Of a DNA stretch of 64,000 nucleotides, positions 18,250 through 27,342 are shown piece after piece. This DNA comes from Phytomonas francai (lineage: Eukaryota > Euglenozoa > Kinetoplastea > Trypanosomatida > Trypanosomatidae): positions 1,426,958-1,490,957 of the forward strand of contig MJCC01000002.1 of NCBI GenBank assembly GCA_001766655.1, read 5' to 3'. Position 1 is the stretch's first letter. Each line of letters begins with the position of its first letter. Position numbers and translations under genes: made by a program. The notes beneath the pieces are model-generated. The model made no database searches and was not told the DNA's origin. It saw nothing but the letters and a program-made list of their open reading frames with translations.

Positions 18250-20793
18250 ATGGCGGAATCCCTTTCTATAAAGGAATGCATTGATGAAATGGATAAATAC
18301 ATTAGCTTAAGTCAAGCTCTTTTGGGTAAACCCCAGAAAATGGCACTCGCCGGGGACTACCTCTACTGGACCCAAGGAAAAGAGCAGAAACTTTATAGAG
18401 CTCCTAAAAACAAGATGGACGATCTTGCGCAGTGTGTGATTGCAGAAAAGAGCACATCATCGGATGAGCATTGGGAAAAGCTTACAAAAGAAGAAGAACT
18501 TCTTCGGGAGCGTACCCGTAATACGATGACCGGGATCTCTTCTTTTCGGGTCCGTGAGACGGATCATACCATATTTTACTTTATCGGCTTGGATTTTTAT
18601 ATCTACTACACACAGGGCCCTCGCGCACATAAAGAGCCATTGAGGGTATTTTCTTATATTTCGAAGGAAGACCAGGAGCGTTATACCGCGTTGTCGGCCA
18701 CGCAGCCTAACCTGTGCGTGCAGTTCATCGAAAGAGGTGCGAATGTCAGCGAGGACCCGCTCACGACATTCACTTTTGTCAAACAAAACAACCTCTACAT
18801 CGCGCGCCTGACGGAGAACCCCGAGGACGACGCGGCGCCGTTGGCAGTCTCCGTGGTGCAGGTGACCAGCATCGGCGATGCGGCCCATCCGTGCGGCCTC
18901 GCCGACTACATCATGCAGGAGGAATTCTCGCGATATACCGGGCATTATGCCAACGAGGACTACATTATCTTTACCTATACCGACTCCACCATGATGCGGC
19001 AAGTCGCGTTGCTTGGAGGGGAAACGGAGGAGAATTGTGAGGGGGATGACGGCATCGAGCGCATGGCCTACTCGAGGGTCGGGGATCCTAACACGCGCAC
19101 AACCATCGTGGTATACGAGCGCCGAACGCGCACGATGCGGTACGTGCCCGAAAAGTCGCTTGAGCAGGTGCGCGTTGATGGCGGGGCCGAATACATCCCA
19201 CGCTTTGGCTTCAAGGGCAGCTCTGACATCTATCTCTATTTACTGAACCGCACTCAGGAGCATGCCGTGCTAGTTTCCTGCCCTGTTCAATCTCTGCCAT
19301 GCATCGATGAAGCGGCTTTGCAGAGGCTGTATGCGCCCCAGGAGGGGGCCGCCGCCGCCGGAGACGGCTCCTTCGCCATCCCCTTCAAACGGGAATGGAG
19401 CCAGCGAATCCCCTGGGCGTGGGTCGAGGTGCCAAACGACAACCCGATTGTCTTCGGCGAGGCCTACGACATCGCGCTCTTCGCCGCCGTGGAGAGTCCG
19501 ACCGCGCACAGCCACCTCTACGCCCGTCCTTCGGGGGCCGGCGAGGCGGACTGGCGGCCGCTGACGTGTGGTGCGTGGAACGTCAAGGGCCCGTCCGTGA
19601 AGGTGCACAAGGACCGGATCAGCTTCCTCGCGAACGCGGAGGGCCGTCTGGGGTCGACCCTCTACTCCCTTCCCCTCCCCCCCGGCGGCCTCCCGAGCCC
19701 GAAGGACGCGCGCGAGCTGACCCGGCACACCCCGCCCGGGGAGCACGTCCACCCCTCCTATTTTATGCACGGCGCGGAGGTCTTCTACTGCGCGAGCACG
19801 CCAACGCGGCCGGCGGGGCTCTTCCGGGCGACCGTGGGGGCCGGCAACGCCCTATCCGGGAGGGTCGCGCAGCCCGGGTCGTGGATGTCGACCCCCGCCG
19901 GCGGCCCCGCGGTCGCGGTCGCGCGGGAGGAGGCGGGCGGGCTCGTCGTCGAGCTCGCGGGCCGCCGCCTGGTGGTGCCGGAGACGACGACGGTGGTGAA
20001 CAGCCGCGGGGTGCCCATCAGCGCGTCCGTCTTCGCCCCGCTCGGGTGCGCCGGGCCGGGCTCCCGGCCGCTCGCGCTTTTCATTTACGGCGGCCCGGGC
20101 GCCCAGCTCGTCGAGGAGGCGAACTTCGACGGGGTCGCCCGGGCAACGGTGCAGGGGCTCCTCCGGCACGGCGTCGCGGTCGCGGTCGTCGACAATCAAA
20201 TGAGCCACGCGAACGGGCTCCGGCAGCGGAGCGTTTGCAAGGCAAACATGGGCCACTTCGAGACGACGGACTACGTCAACATGGTCGAGCATCTCTGCGG
20301 GCGCGACCCATCCCTCGACCGGGGGCGGGTCGCGATCTTCGGATGGTCCTACGGCGGGTACGCCACGCTGCTCGCGATGGCGCAGGCGCCGGAGGTCTTC
20401 CGGGTCGGCCTCGCGGGCGCGCCCGTGGGGGACTGGCGGCTGTACGACACCGCGTACACCGAGCGCTACCTCGGGCTCCTCTACGACGAGCCCGCGGGCC
20501 CGGGCGTCGGGGGCCGGAGGATTCGTGACGCGTACCAGAAGAGCTCCATCGCCCACTTCGCCAAGGGCTTTCCCGATGAACTCGATCGGGTCTACATCGC
20601 CCATGGGTTGCTGGATGAAAATGTGCATTTTACGCACACCTGCCACGTAATCAACGCGATGATCGAGGAGGGGAAGCCGTACAACATCCTTGTCTACCCG
20701 GGTGAGCGGCACGGCTTGAAGAAGAAGAAAAAATGCCGCTTACACTACGAGGCGATTCTGATCAAAACTATTGTTAAGGCCTTGTTGAAATAA
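18250..20793 (+). CDS. DPP8: Dipeptidyl peptidase 8/9-like serine peptidase (family S9)
   Basis: An 847-residue S9 prolyl peptidase with an N-terminal propeller region and a C-terminal alpha/beta-hydrolase. The catalytic Ser700 sits in GWSYGGYA, Asp789 in HGLLDENVHF and His821 in GERHGL. The Asp motif DENVHF and following GKPYNILVYPGERH are characteristic of cytosolic DPP8/9 rather than DPPIV. An LFIYGGPGAQ oxyanion-hole loop precedes the nucleophile. It should remove N-terminal dipeptides after proline or alanine. No signal peptide is present, which agrees with a cytosolic enzyme. The start at 18250 is chosen because a splice acceptor lies between it and the upstream in-frame codons. The 3' half (about 19.4-20.6 kb) is far richer in GC than the 5' half without any break in the frame. 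Confidence 0.88.
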   Translation: MAESLSIKECIDEMDKYISLSQALLGKPQKMALAGDYLYWTQGKEQKLYRAPKNKMDDLAQCVIAEKSTSSDEHWEKLTKEEELLRERTRNTMTGISSFRVRETDHTIFYFIGLDFYIYYTQGPRAHKEPLRVFSYISKEDQERYTALSATQPNLCVQFIERGANVSEDPLTTFTFVKQNNLYIARLTENPEDDAAPLAVSVVQVTSIGDAAHPCGLADYIMQEEFSRYTGHYANEDYIIFTYTDSTMMRQVALLGGETEENCEGDDGIERMAYSRVGDPNTRTTIVVYERRTRTMRYVPEKSLEQVRVDGGAEYIPRFGFKGSSDIYLYLLNRTQEHAVLVSCPVQSLPCIDEAALQRLYAPQEGAAAAGDGSFAIPFKREWSQRIPWAWVEVPNDNPIVFGEAYDIALFAAVESPTAHSHLYARPSGAGEADWRPLTCGAWNVKGPSVKVHKDRISFLANAEGRLGSTLYSLPLPPGGLPSPKDARELTRHTPPGEHVHPSYFMHGAEVFYCASTPTRPAGLFRATVGAGNALSGRVAQPGSWMSTPAGGPAVAVAREEAGGLVVELAGRRLVVPETTTVVNSRGVPISASVFAPLGCAGPGSRPLALFIYGGPGAQLVEEANFDGVARATVQGLLRHGVAVAVVDNQMSHANGLRQRSVCKANMGHFETTDYVNMVEHLCGRDPSLDRGRVAIFGWSYGGYATLLAMAQAPEVFRVGLAGAPVGDWRLYDTAYTERYLGLLYDEPAGPGVGGRRIRDAYQKSSIAHFAKGFPDELDRVYIAHGLLDENVHFTHTCHVINAMIEEGKPYNILVYPGERHGLKKKKKCRLHYEAILIKTIVKALLK

Positions 20794-22000
20794 TATTTTT
20801 TTTTTTGCTCTTAGGCTCACGAAAATAATCAAGTTTGCAAAAAGAAAGCCTCAAAAGGCATGCATTTCTAGAGATTTTATTTATTTAAACTGGTAAGAAA
20901 TATATACTAAATAGGCGAAAGATGACTTGCTCTTATTTCATCTATAAGGGTCTATCAAAGAGGATACACATAGTACTCGGAGATTCGAAGTAGCTTCAGT
21001 TTTTTTCCGATCTCCTATGATGCTCCGAATTATAGTCATATGTTTTGTCATTTAATGTAGTAAACGTTGTATTATTTTCCTACTTTTACCGTTATACACC
21101 CCTGTACACGGTTTGGGCTTCGTCGGAGCGAAGCGATCTAAACTCAGACTTTATGAGTATGCGACCTTTTATTAAATAGTGACTGTGAAAACTTTTTTAA
21201 AGACAACTATTTTAAGATATTGATTCTTTTTTGTATATGGGATGTAGAGCTCCTTTCTATATCCGTTTCATAGAAAAGTCTAAAAGCATTATTTTTAAGA
21301 TAAATTAACACGCACTTTGTTTTGATATAAGTAATGCCACTAAAGTGTTAAAGATAATGAGAAAGAAGGAAGAGCTTAATTCGGTGATCTGCATCTCATT
21401 GAGATATGATTTTCAGCAGACACAATTGCTTTAGCAGCTTCTAGCTTGTTCTGTTAAAATTTACCGCTAGTTTAGACGCAACATGAATTGGCGACAATTT
21501 ATTGAACTTCGTATTTGGTTGGGAAAGGGACTGCCTAGGTAAATACATCAAAAGATAGATACATAAAAATGATTAAGAAAGGACGACACTATGAGAGGGC
21601 GTAATTAAAATAAGGAACTGCCTTCTTTTCTACTAGATAGGATGGAATACACAAGAAACGGGAACGACTATTTTCGATACATAAAAACGCTATTTTTTAT
21701 ATAAAGTGCTTCGCACCTCCCAAAAGGATTACCATCGCCGCTCCCATTAGGACATGGCTTTACCACAGCGGCCGAATAGTTAGCTCGACTAAATACATCG
21801 CCATCGATTGCATTAATGTGGAGGCAAATTCATGACACGAGAGATAAACATCCATACGTGTTCACTAATTGCCTCGCACACCGATGTTTTCGGGGTATTT
21901 AATTACATTATTTTTAAGGAACAACTTAGAGAAACATATGTACATAATAATTTTCCCATTTTAAAAATGATAATTTTTTATACAAGTATATAAATAAATA
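20794..22000. other. AT-rich spacer
   Basis: No gene is seen. Features are a T run after the DPP stop, a short GC-rich hairpin (CTTCG/CGAAG around 21120-21135), a moderately GC-rich unstructured patch at about 21710-21890, and (AAAT)n-like repeats leading into the TA tract at 22.0 kb. Confidence 0.5.
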
Positions 22001-22015
22001 AATATAAATAAATAA

Positions 22016-22018
<3 letters not shown>

Positions 22019-22057
<39 letters not shown>

Positions 22058-22088
22058 CGGTGGTGCGATACTTTTTTTGATTTTTCAG
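22019..22088. repeat. Left copy of a TA/TG/poly-T direct repeat
   Basis: A (TA)n tract (to about 22047), a (TG)n tract, then a 25-base unique core at 22061-22085 that starts TGGTGCGATAC and continues with seven T, GA and five T, ending in CAG (22086-22088). The same series recurs at 23481-23548. The core itself forms a polypyrimidine-AG acceptor. Confidence 0.85.
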
Positions 22089-23478
22089 ATTGTAGGAGGC
22101 CGGGATCGTTTTAGCTGATGTGGTCACGACGGTCACGCGTGACGCCCGCGCAGCATTCGTGTGCGCGCCAGTCGCAAGGGGATGATGATACTTTGCGAAA
22201 AGGGAATCGGCTGCTCTTTCGCCTTCGGGGGAAGGAGTAGGCGCTTCGGTCAACCCATTTTACAACCCCCAGCCCTATCCCCTCGAGCGTTGGGTCCGAC
22301 GCCAAGGCGGCGGCGGTGCTCTCACGCCGCGGGGGGAGGGAAGAAACCCGCTTCACGGCAGCTTGTCGGAGAGCAAACCCATTGTCCGGAACGGCCGCCC
22401 TGCACGCAGACGGGAGCCCCGTCTCTCGTCTGAGCCTCCGCCTCTTCACTTCACGGGGCGCTACCCACCGCCGCGCGGCGGTGGTGCAGGTCCCGAGCGT
22501 GAAAGTCCCTCGCCCACGATTCCCTGCGCACGGCCGCTGGTTGCCCTCGCGACCCGTGGCCGTTCGCCGAGAAGCAGCAAGTGCGTTGCGGCGTGCACAA
22601 GGGGACTTGGCATGCTGGAGTCCGCCTACCTACATACCTGTTGTTCACACCAGGCCTGGGTGCCTTTTCACACGCCAGGCCCAGGGCCACCGTCTGCCGA
22701 CAGTACCCCCTTCCCGATCTCGCCCTGCGCCGCTGTGGCCCTCCCGCGTGGGGGGCTGCGGGGGGGAGGGCCGCGGATCCTGCGGCAGCAGTTCACTTCG
22801 CATCGCGCGCGCGGGCGGCGTCCGGCCGGTGTGCGCGCCGGCGGGACGTGGCAGCTTCCCCACTCGGTGGTGGTACCTCTAACGTTGGGCACTCCGCCCT
22901 CCCTCGAGGAGGGGCGGTAGCATAGCAGTACAGTCATGAGTGAGCGGCTGGGAGAGGGGGGCGGGGCGGGTGGGGCGTGCTCCCTCCCCCCCTTCCCCCT
23001 CCACCTCGCCATCTTAGTTTGCAGAAGAGGGCTTAGAACGGAGGCACTGGAGGCCAGTGAGCGGCGTGCGCGACGCCTGGGGCGCGGCTTCTTCCCCCCT
23101 TTGCGGGGTGTGCTCGGCAGCGCTGCTTGTTCTTGCCGAGGGGTGGGAGGTGGCGGATGGAACGGGGAGAGCGGTGGCGCGGCACGGACCCCTTGTGTGC
23201 GTGCGCGTTTCCCGCACCCCCGCTCTTCGCTCTGTCACCGCTGGGTAATGGGCGAAGCGTCCTTGCCTTTTTCCTTTTCGATCACGTCTGTTCCCTCGCC
23301 TCGCTCTCCGCCCCCCTCCCTCTCCCTCGCGCCCCCTCCCGGGAGGGCGTGGGTGTGTGGAGGAGGGGGTGGGCTTGGGAGCTGAGGGGCGCGGAATAGC
23401 TGACCCTGCGCATCTTGGAGAGTGGCAGCGGGCGCGGTTCTGGTGAATTCATCCCATGCGCTCGTGTCCATCTGTTTG

Positions 23479-23480
<2 letters not shown>
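22089..23480. other. GC-rich island of unknown nature between direct repeats
   Basis: About 1.4 kb of very GC-rich DNA inside AT-rich spacer. Open frames exist in several registers on both strands but none stands out: they begin without good ATGs, overlap each other, and are Arg/Pro/Ser/Gly-rich as expected by chance at this GC content. The right half is strand-biased, with C/T-rich runs (22979-23004, 23280-23345) and G-rich runs (22950-22975, 23350-23385). No transposase, reverse transcriptase or RNA gene was recognised. It could be an inserted element, a degenerate retroposon, or the eroded GC-rich core of a lost gene. Confidence 0.6.
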
Positions 23481-23510
<30 letters not shown>

Positions 23511-23568
23511 CTGTGTGTGTGTGTGGTGCGATACTTTTTTTGATTTTTTCGATTTTTTTTCTTTTCAG
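23481..23568. repeat. Right copy of the TA/TG/poly-T direct repeat, with splice acceptor
   Basis: A TA tract (23481-23510), a TG tract, then the same 25-base core at 23524-23548 as at 22061-22085, extended by more T-rich sequence to CAG (AG at 23567-23568). This copy probably provides the trans-splice acceptor for the EF-hand gene starting at 23684. Confidence 0.8.
23535..23568 (+). promoter_or_regulatory. Polypyrimidine tract and trans-splice acceptor of the centrin-like gene
   Basis: Three T-rich blocks end in TTTTCAG with AG at 23567-23568, 116 bases before the ATG at 23684. It overlaps the right direct repeat. Confidence 0.55.
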
Positions 23569-23683
23569 AGTCGTGTTGCTCTTGTAAATTGTATTTATTA
23601 TTAAATATATTTAAATACGGATTATCTGATATCATGCTCCATTTTTTTCGCTTGTTTTATATTCCATTTTTGTATCATACACT

Positions 23684-24436
23684 ATGGGAAATAATATAAA
23701 TCAACGTTCAGATAGGAAAATGTGCTCATTGGACAATCTTAGGGAGGGAATTCATGATGTATTCAAAATTTTTGATGATGAGGAGTCTGGGAACATCTCC
23801 ATGCGAGAACTTTCCCGTGCGATGTATACTATTACTGGGGAACGTATTTCTCGCCTAGAGATGCTTAAACTATTATCCCACGCGCGAGAAACCGTTAGTG
23901 AGAACCACAGGCGACAAGAGCGGATCCAGCACAAGCTTCAAATGGCTGCCGCGGGGTTGGAACCCCAGCAGAGTGCCAATAAAAGCAAAGAAGAATATGA
24001 TTCCCATTCCAATGTGAATGCTGTTACAGAAAATCCAAATTCCCATACTACTTCTCAGAAGCTTTCATTGACTGAAGCCGGAAAGGACCACGATAACTCC
24101 CAAACCCAGTACCTTCCCTCTCGCTCTCAACGACACCTAAATAGTGATGGGGTGGATATCGAAGTCTTTGAGCAGGTAGTGATGCGCAAGCTTAACTCTC
24201 GTAGCCAGCAAGAGGAACTCTTGTTTGCGTTTGAATTACTAGAGGATAAGGCCTGTCCGGGATATATAACGAAGGAAAGTTTGAAGCGAACTGCCGCTGA
24301 GTCGGGCGAACCGCTCACAGATGCGGAAATAGCCGAAATGTTCGACGTCGCCGTAACTGGGGTGCCCACTCCAGCGGTTGATTTCAACACCTTTTCAGTT
24401 ATTCAATCTGCTTCCCGGAAGATCGATATTGAATAA
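23684..24436 (+). CDS. Centrin-like EF-hand protein
   Basis: A 250-residue protein with calmodulin/centrin architecture split by a low-complexity linker. The first EF-hand (helix HDVFKIF, loop DDEESGNISMRE, helix LSRAM) is canonical. A second N-terminal hand-like helix pair (TGERISRLEMLKLL) follows. After a Gln/Ser/Asn-rich linker (about residues 95-155) come two degenerate C-terminal hands: ELLFAFELLEDKACPGYITKESL, and LTDAEIAEMFDVA...VDFNTFSVI, which is the typical centrin 'ltdeElqemi...dg.i.f.eF' pattern. It probably binds calcium through the first loop only. The N terminus is MGNNIN, so Gly2 could be exposed for acylation, though residue 6 is Asn rather than the favoured Ser. Basal body or flagellar localisation is family-based inference. 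Confidence 0.7.
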   Translation: MGNNINQRSDRKMCSLDNLREGIHDVFKIFDDEESGNISMRELSRAMYTITGERISRLEMLKLLSHARETVSENHRRQERIQHKLQMAAAGLEPQQSANKSKEEYDSHSNVNAVTENPNSHTTSQKLSLTEAGKDHDNSQTQYLPSRSQRHLNSDGVDIEVFEQVVMRKLNSRSQQEELLFAFELLEDKACPGYITKESLKRTAAESGEPLTDAEIAEMFDVAVTGVPTPAVDFNTFSVIQSASRKIDIE

Positions 24437-24893
24437 CGATGTAAATAGATGGAATTTTTTTTAGTGGTTCACTTGTTTGTATTGTGTAAAGATGCTATGT
24501 ACAATTTAACCATTTCAAAGGTCATTTCTCTTATTTCATATTTGCTATGCTCAAGCTTTGAGAGATCCTGTAATTTCGTGATGATTATGGTGAGAGCGCT
24601 AGTGGTTAAATTGAACTCTGAAAACCCAAACCCCCGCTCGATTATGCAGCCCTCAATTTGTTCCCATATGACTTGTCTTTATTATTGATCTATTGTGTGT
24701 GATAATGAGGGTGGTGTGGTGTGGTGTAGATGATGGAGGCTGGTGTGTGTGTGTGTGTGTTGGGTTATGTTTGGCACACTTACTACTTTTAACTTATTCC
24801 TTTTTTTCAATTATGCAATCTCTAGTCTTTCTTACACTGAGAGAAACTTATTTAAAATATACTGCGGTTAAACAGCAGATATATATTCAATTT
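24437..24893. other. Spacer with GT microsatellite and splice acceptor
   Basis: Non-coding. It contains a (TG)n microsatellite at about 24743-24761 and a T-rich tract (24796-24807) with an AG at 24824-24825. The reading frame of the next gene is open through this region from a TTG, but it translates to low-complexity Cys/Val sequence that I take as untranslated. Confidence 0.5.
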
Positions 24894-25526
24894 ATGTGCA
24901 TGGACACTTCAAAGAAGAAATGCCAGGTTTGTGTACGCACTTTTGGGCTGACCCTATGGAAACATAAATGCCAAAAATGCAAGCGTACGGTATGTGACGA
25001 CTGTGCACCAAAAAAGTATCAACCTGACGGATATGGTGATAATATACGTGTTTGCTCAGAATGTTTATATGGAAATACTTCGAAACCTACTAAGAAGTAC
25101 ACTTCAGAACTTTCGAATCCCGGCACCCTCCTGGCGTCTGCCCGAAACGACAGGAGCCATGAAACCCCGGCTGAGGCGGCTGAAAAAAGAATACATGCAC
25201 AGCAAGTGAACGGAAATGATCCGAGTTCAACGGTAGCAAAATCAGAACATCATTCAAAGGGCTCAATCAACTATTTGGGAACTATGGAATCTCCCAGAAA
25301 CAAGAGTAATGACAATAATCCTCTTTTAGAGGCTGCCCTCCGCCGTCAGCAAGGAAATTCCTCCAATAAAGATCGGAAAATCACCGATGAAAAACTGCGT
25401 TTAATACGAGAAATCGAGACTCTATGCGAAAGCAAAGGTGAAACCTCGCCGTTTGGCCTGCGATCTTCTGATGAGGTGAAGTTGAGGAGCTACCTAAAGT
25501 ATCTCAAGGAAAAATACAAATGTTAA
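24894..25526 (+). CDS. FYVE-like zinc-finger protein
   Basis: From the ATG at 24894 the protein is 210 residues (an ATG at 24900 gives MDTSKKKCQ and is equally possible; one at 24813 lies before the predicted splice site). Near the N terminus is CQVC-X7-LWKHKCQKC-X4-CDDC-X14-RVCSEC, eight Cys in the spacing of a FYVE finger with the RVC motif. The WxxD motif is absent and the basic R(R/K)HHCR patch is reduced to WKHKCQK, so phosphatidylinositol-3-phosphate binding is uncertain. The middle is Asn/Ser-rich and disordered; the C terminus (ITDEKLRLIREIETLCESKG... LRSYLKYLKEKYKC) is helical. Endosomal membrane targeting would be the family role. Confidence 0.68.
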   Translation: MCMDTSKKKCQVCVRTFGLTLWKHKCQKCKRTVCDDCAPKKYQPDGYGDNIRVCSECLYGNTSKPTKKYTSELSNPGTLLASARNDRSHETPAEAAEKRIHAQQVNGNDPSSTVAKSEHHSKGSINYLGTMESPRNKSNDNNPLLEAALRRQQGNSSNKDRKITDEKLRLIREIETLCESKGETSPFGLRSSDEVKLRSYLKYLKEKYKC

Positions 25527-26235
25527 GAGGATTTCTAGAGCGAAACTGGAGATGAGATTGGACTTTTTTTAATTTCAATTTCTTTGCTTCTTATTATTGC
25601 TTCTACGGAACCATTTAGGGGATATTGAAAGTAGTAGAGATGAAGTTATGGACTGCATAAGCTTCTCTTTTTCCCTTTGAGTGAGAGTATATATAAATTT
25701 TGCTACACATTCGGTTTTTATATTATCCTATTTTCTTTGGTCCTTTGAAATACTATGATTTAGTAGGAAATTAAAGTAATTATTGGAAAAGCATTTCTTT
25801 ACTTCATTATCATTGCTGTGGTGAATTTTTCCCAGCTAAATTTATATCGGCATATATCTTTTGGAATTGAGACCTCTATTTTCTTTGATTAAATGATCAA
25901 ATAAAGTACTTGCTGCGTGTGTGTGTGTGTGTGTGGAGGGGGGGGGGGGGGGGGATATGAGGAATAAACCTCATCCTTTTTTACGTTACCGCATTTTTCC
26001 CTGAAAGCGGTGCAACCAATTACATCCAGCATAACTTTTCCCTTTTTATTTGAACATTTTCATATCTCTCAAGCTACAGTACTTTTTTAAAAACACCAAA
26101 ATTTTCCTCTTCATGCGTGGATGCGTACTTCATAAAAACACACACAGATTATTTCCTCTATTTCGTACGCATAGGTAGAAGCTTCGTCTAATTGTTTTTG
26201 TATCATTACCCGTTCTTCTTATAAATTCATTCCCA
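25527..26235. other. Spacer with GT repeat and 17-base G run
   Basis: AT-rich non-coding DNA with a (GT)n tract ending at 25935 that leads into a run of 17 G at 25938-25954. Otherwise no gene or structure was recognised. Confidence 0.55.
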
Positions 26236-27342
26236 ATGGAGGACTGGGAGATAGGAATTTTTATTGTGATGTGTATTATCACTTTTGCATTAGTTACCAT
26301 GTTCATTATCTACATCGTATTCTGTGCGAGATCCCTTCATAGAAGGGGATTATTATATATTTGGAAAGTCCGATCAAATCCACTAGATTCTCATCCTGAC
26401 AGCGCCGAGAGAGACTACCCCAAGGACGCCCACACGTTATACTTTCGCGACTTAAACTCTCAACTTCGCTGGATAGACTTCGAGAAGCACGAGGACGTGC
26501 GGGATGGCGCCGCGCTCAGGGGACGCATTGCGAGGATATGCCATCTGGATGATCCGGAGAGTCTAGCCCTGTCGTATTCCGGGCCCAGCGTGTTTGCGAC
26601 GCATCCCGGCGCCCTCGAGCCCTTCGTCCCCGCCGATTTAGATCGCCTCATCGCGCGGGATGCGGCGTTCGCGAGGCGCATGGCCTACACCGAGGCGTAC
26701 CCGCTGCGGCTATCCCGGCACCGGGCCCCCCCGGCCGTGGGGCCCGCCCCGTGCGCCCTCCCCCCGAGCGCGCCGCTCCCGCCGGGGGACGGCGCGGAGG
26801 GGCGGGGGCCGTCCTTCGCCCCCCCCTCCCCGNNNNNNNNNNNNNNNNNNNNNNNNNNNNNNNNNNNNNNNNCGCCGCCCCTCCCGGCCGCGCCACGGCC
26901 GCGGCTCTACCCCTCCCGCACCGCCGCCGTCACGCACCGCACGCCGATCCGCGTCCTCGCCGCGGACTACCGCCGGCTCGACCACCCCGACGCCGTCCTC
27001 TCCGACGCACACGCGACGGCCGCGCTCGAGGCTGTGGTGGCCGGCGAGGGCTCGGGGCGGGTCCGCGACGGGCGCTACGCGGGGTGTGACGCCTGGGTCG
27101 ACCCCCGGGGCGAGCGGGCGGGGCTGCGGGGGCCGGGCGTCGACCTCCCCCTCCGCCGCCGCGCGGCCGCGGGGCTGCAGTACTGCGTGAACCCCCCCGC
27201 GAACGGGCAGTGGGTGCCCGTCACGGGGCCGATCTTCCTGCCCCCGGGGCGGTGGTGCGTGGAGGCGCGCGTCGCCGCCCCGCCCGGCGGGCTCTCGGCG
27301 ACCGCCTCAAAGGTCTACACCGTCAGCGTCGCCTCAGACTAG
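26236..27342 (+). CDS. Single-pass membrane protein with CHB_HEX_C-like domain (contains assembly gap)
   Basis: About 368 residues including the unknown ones. A hydrophobic segment at residues 7-31 (IGIFIVMCIITFALVTMFI...) near the N terminus is followed by a basic RSLHRRG, so it reads as a signal anchor. The middle is charged, then Pro/Ala-rich around the 40-base N run. The last 60 residues (GLQYCVNPPANGQWVPVTGP IFLPPG...VEARV...GGLSATASKVYTVS, shown in two pieces) resemble the small beta-sandwich domain at the C terminus of chitobiases and hexosaminidases, which here stands alone without a catalytic domain. Function is unknown. The frame is the same on both sides of the gap, but the true gap length is not known. 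GC jumps from about 40% at the start to above 75% after 26480. Confidence 0.65.
   Translation: MEDWEIGIFIVMCIITFALVTMFIIYIVFCARSLHRRGLLYIWKVRSNPLDSHPDSAERDYPKDAHTLYFRDLNSQLRWIDFEKHEDVRDGAALRGRIARICHLDDPESLALSYSGPSVFATHPGALEPFVPADLDRLIARDAAFARRMAYTEAYPLRLSRHRAPPAVGPAPCALPPSAPLPPGDGAEGRGPSFAPPSPXXXXXXXXXXXXXXPPLPAAPRPRLYPSRTAAVTHRTPIRVLAADYRRLDHPDAVLSDAHATAALEAVVAGEGSGRVRDGRYAGCDAWVDPRGERAGLRGPGVDLPLRRRAAAGLQYCVNPPANGQWVPVTGPIFLPPGRWCVEARVAAPPGGLSATASKVYTVSVASD
26833..26872. other. Assembly gap (40 N)
   Basis: Forty unknown bases inside a Pro-rich, C-rich part of the membrane protein gene; probably a scaffold join or a sequence that could not be read through. Confidence 0.98.

Noticed and set aside
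22316..22925. Long overlapping open frames on the plus strand within the GC-rich island
   Set aside because: Several registers and both strands are open at once, starts are non-ATG or weak, and the products are Arg/Pro/Gly/Ser-rich without domains, as expected by chance at this GC content.
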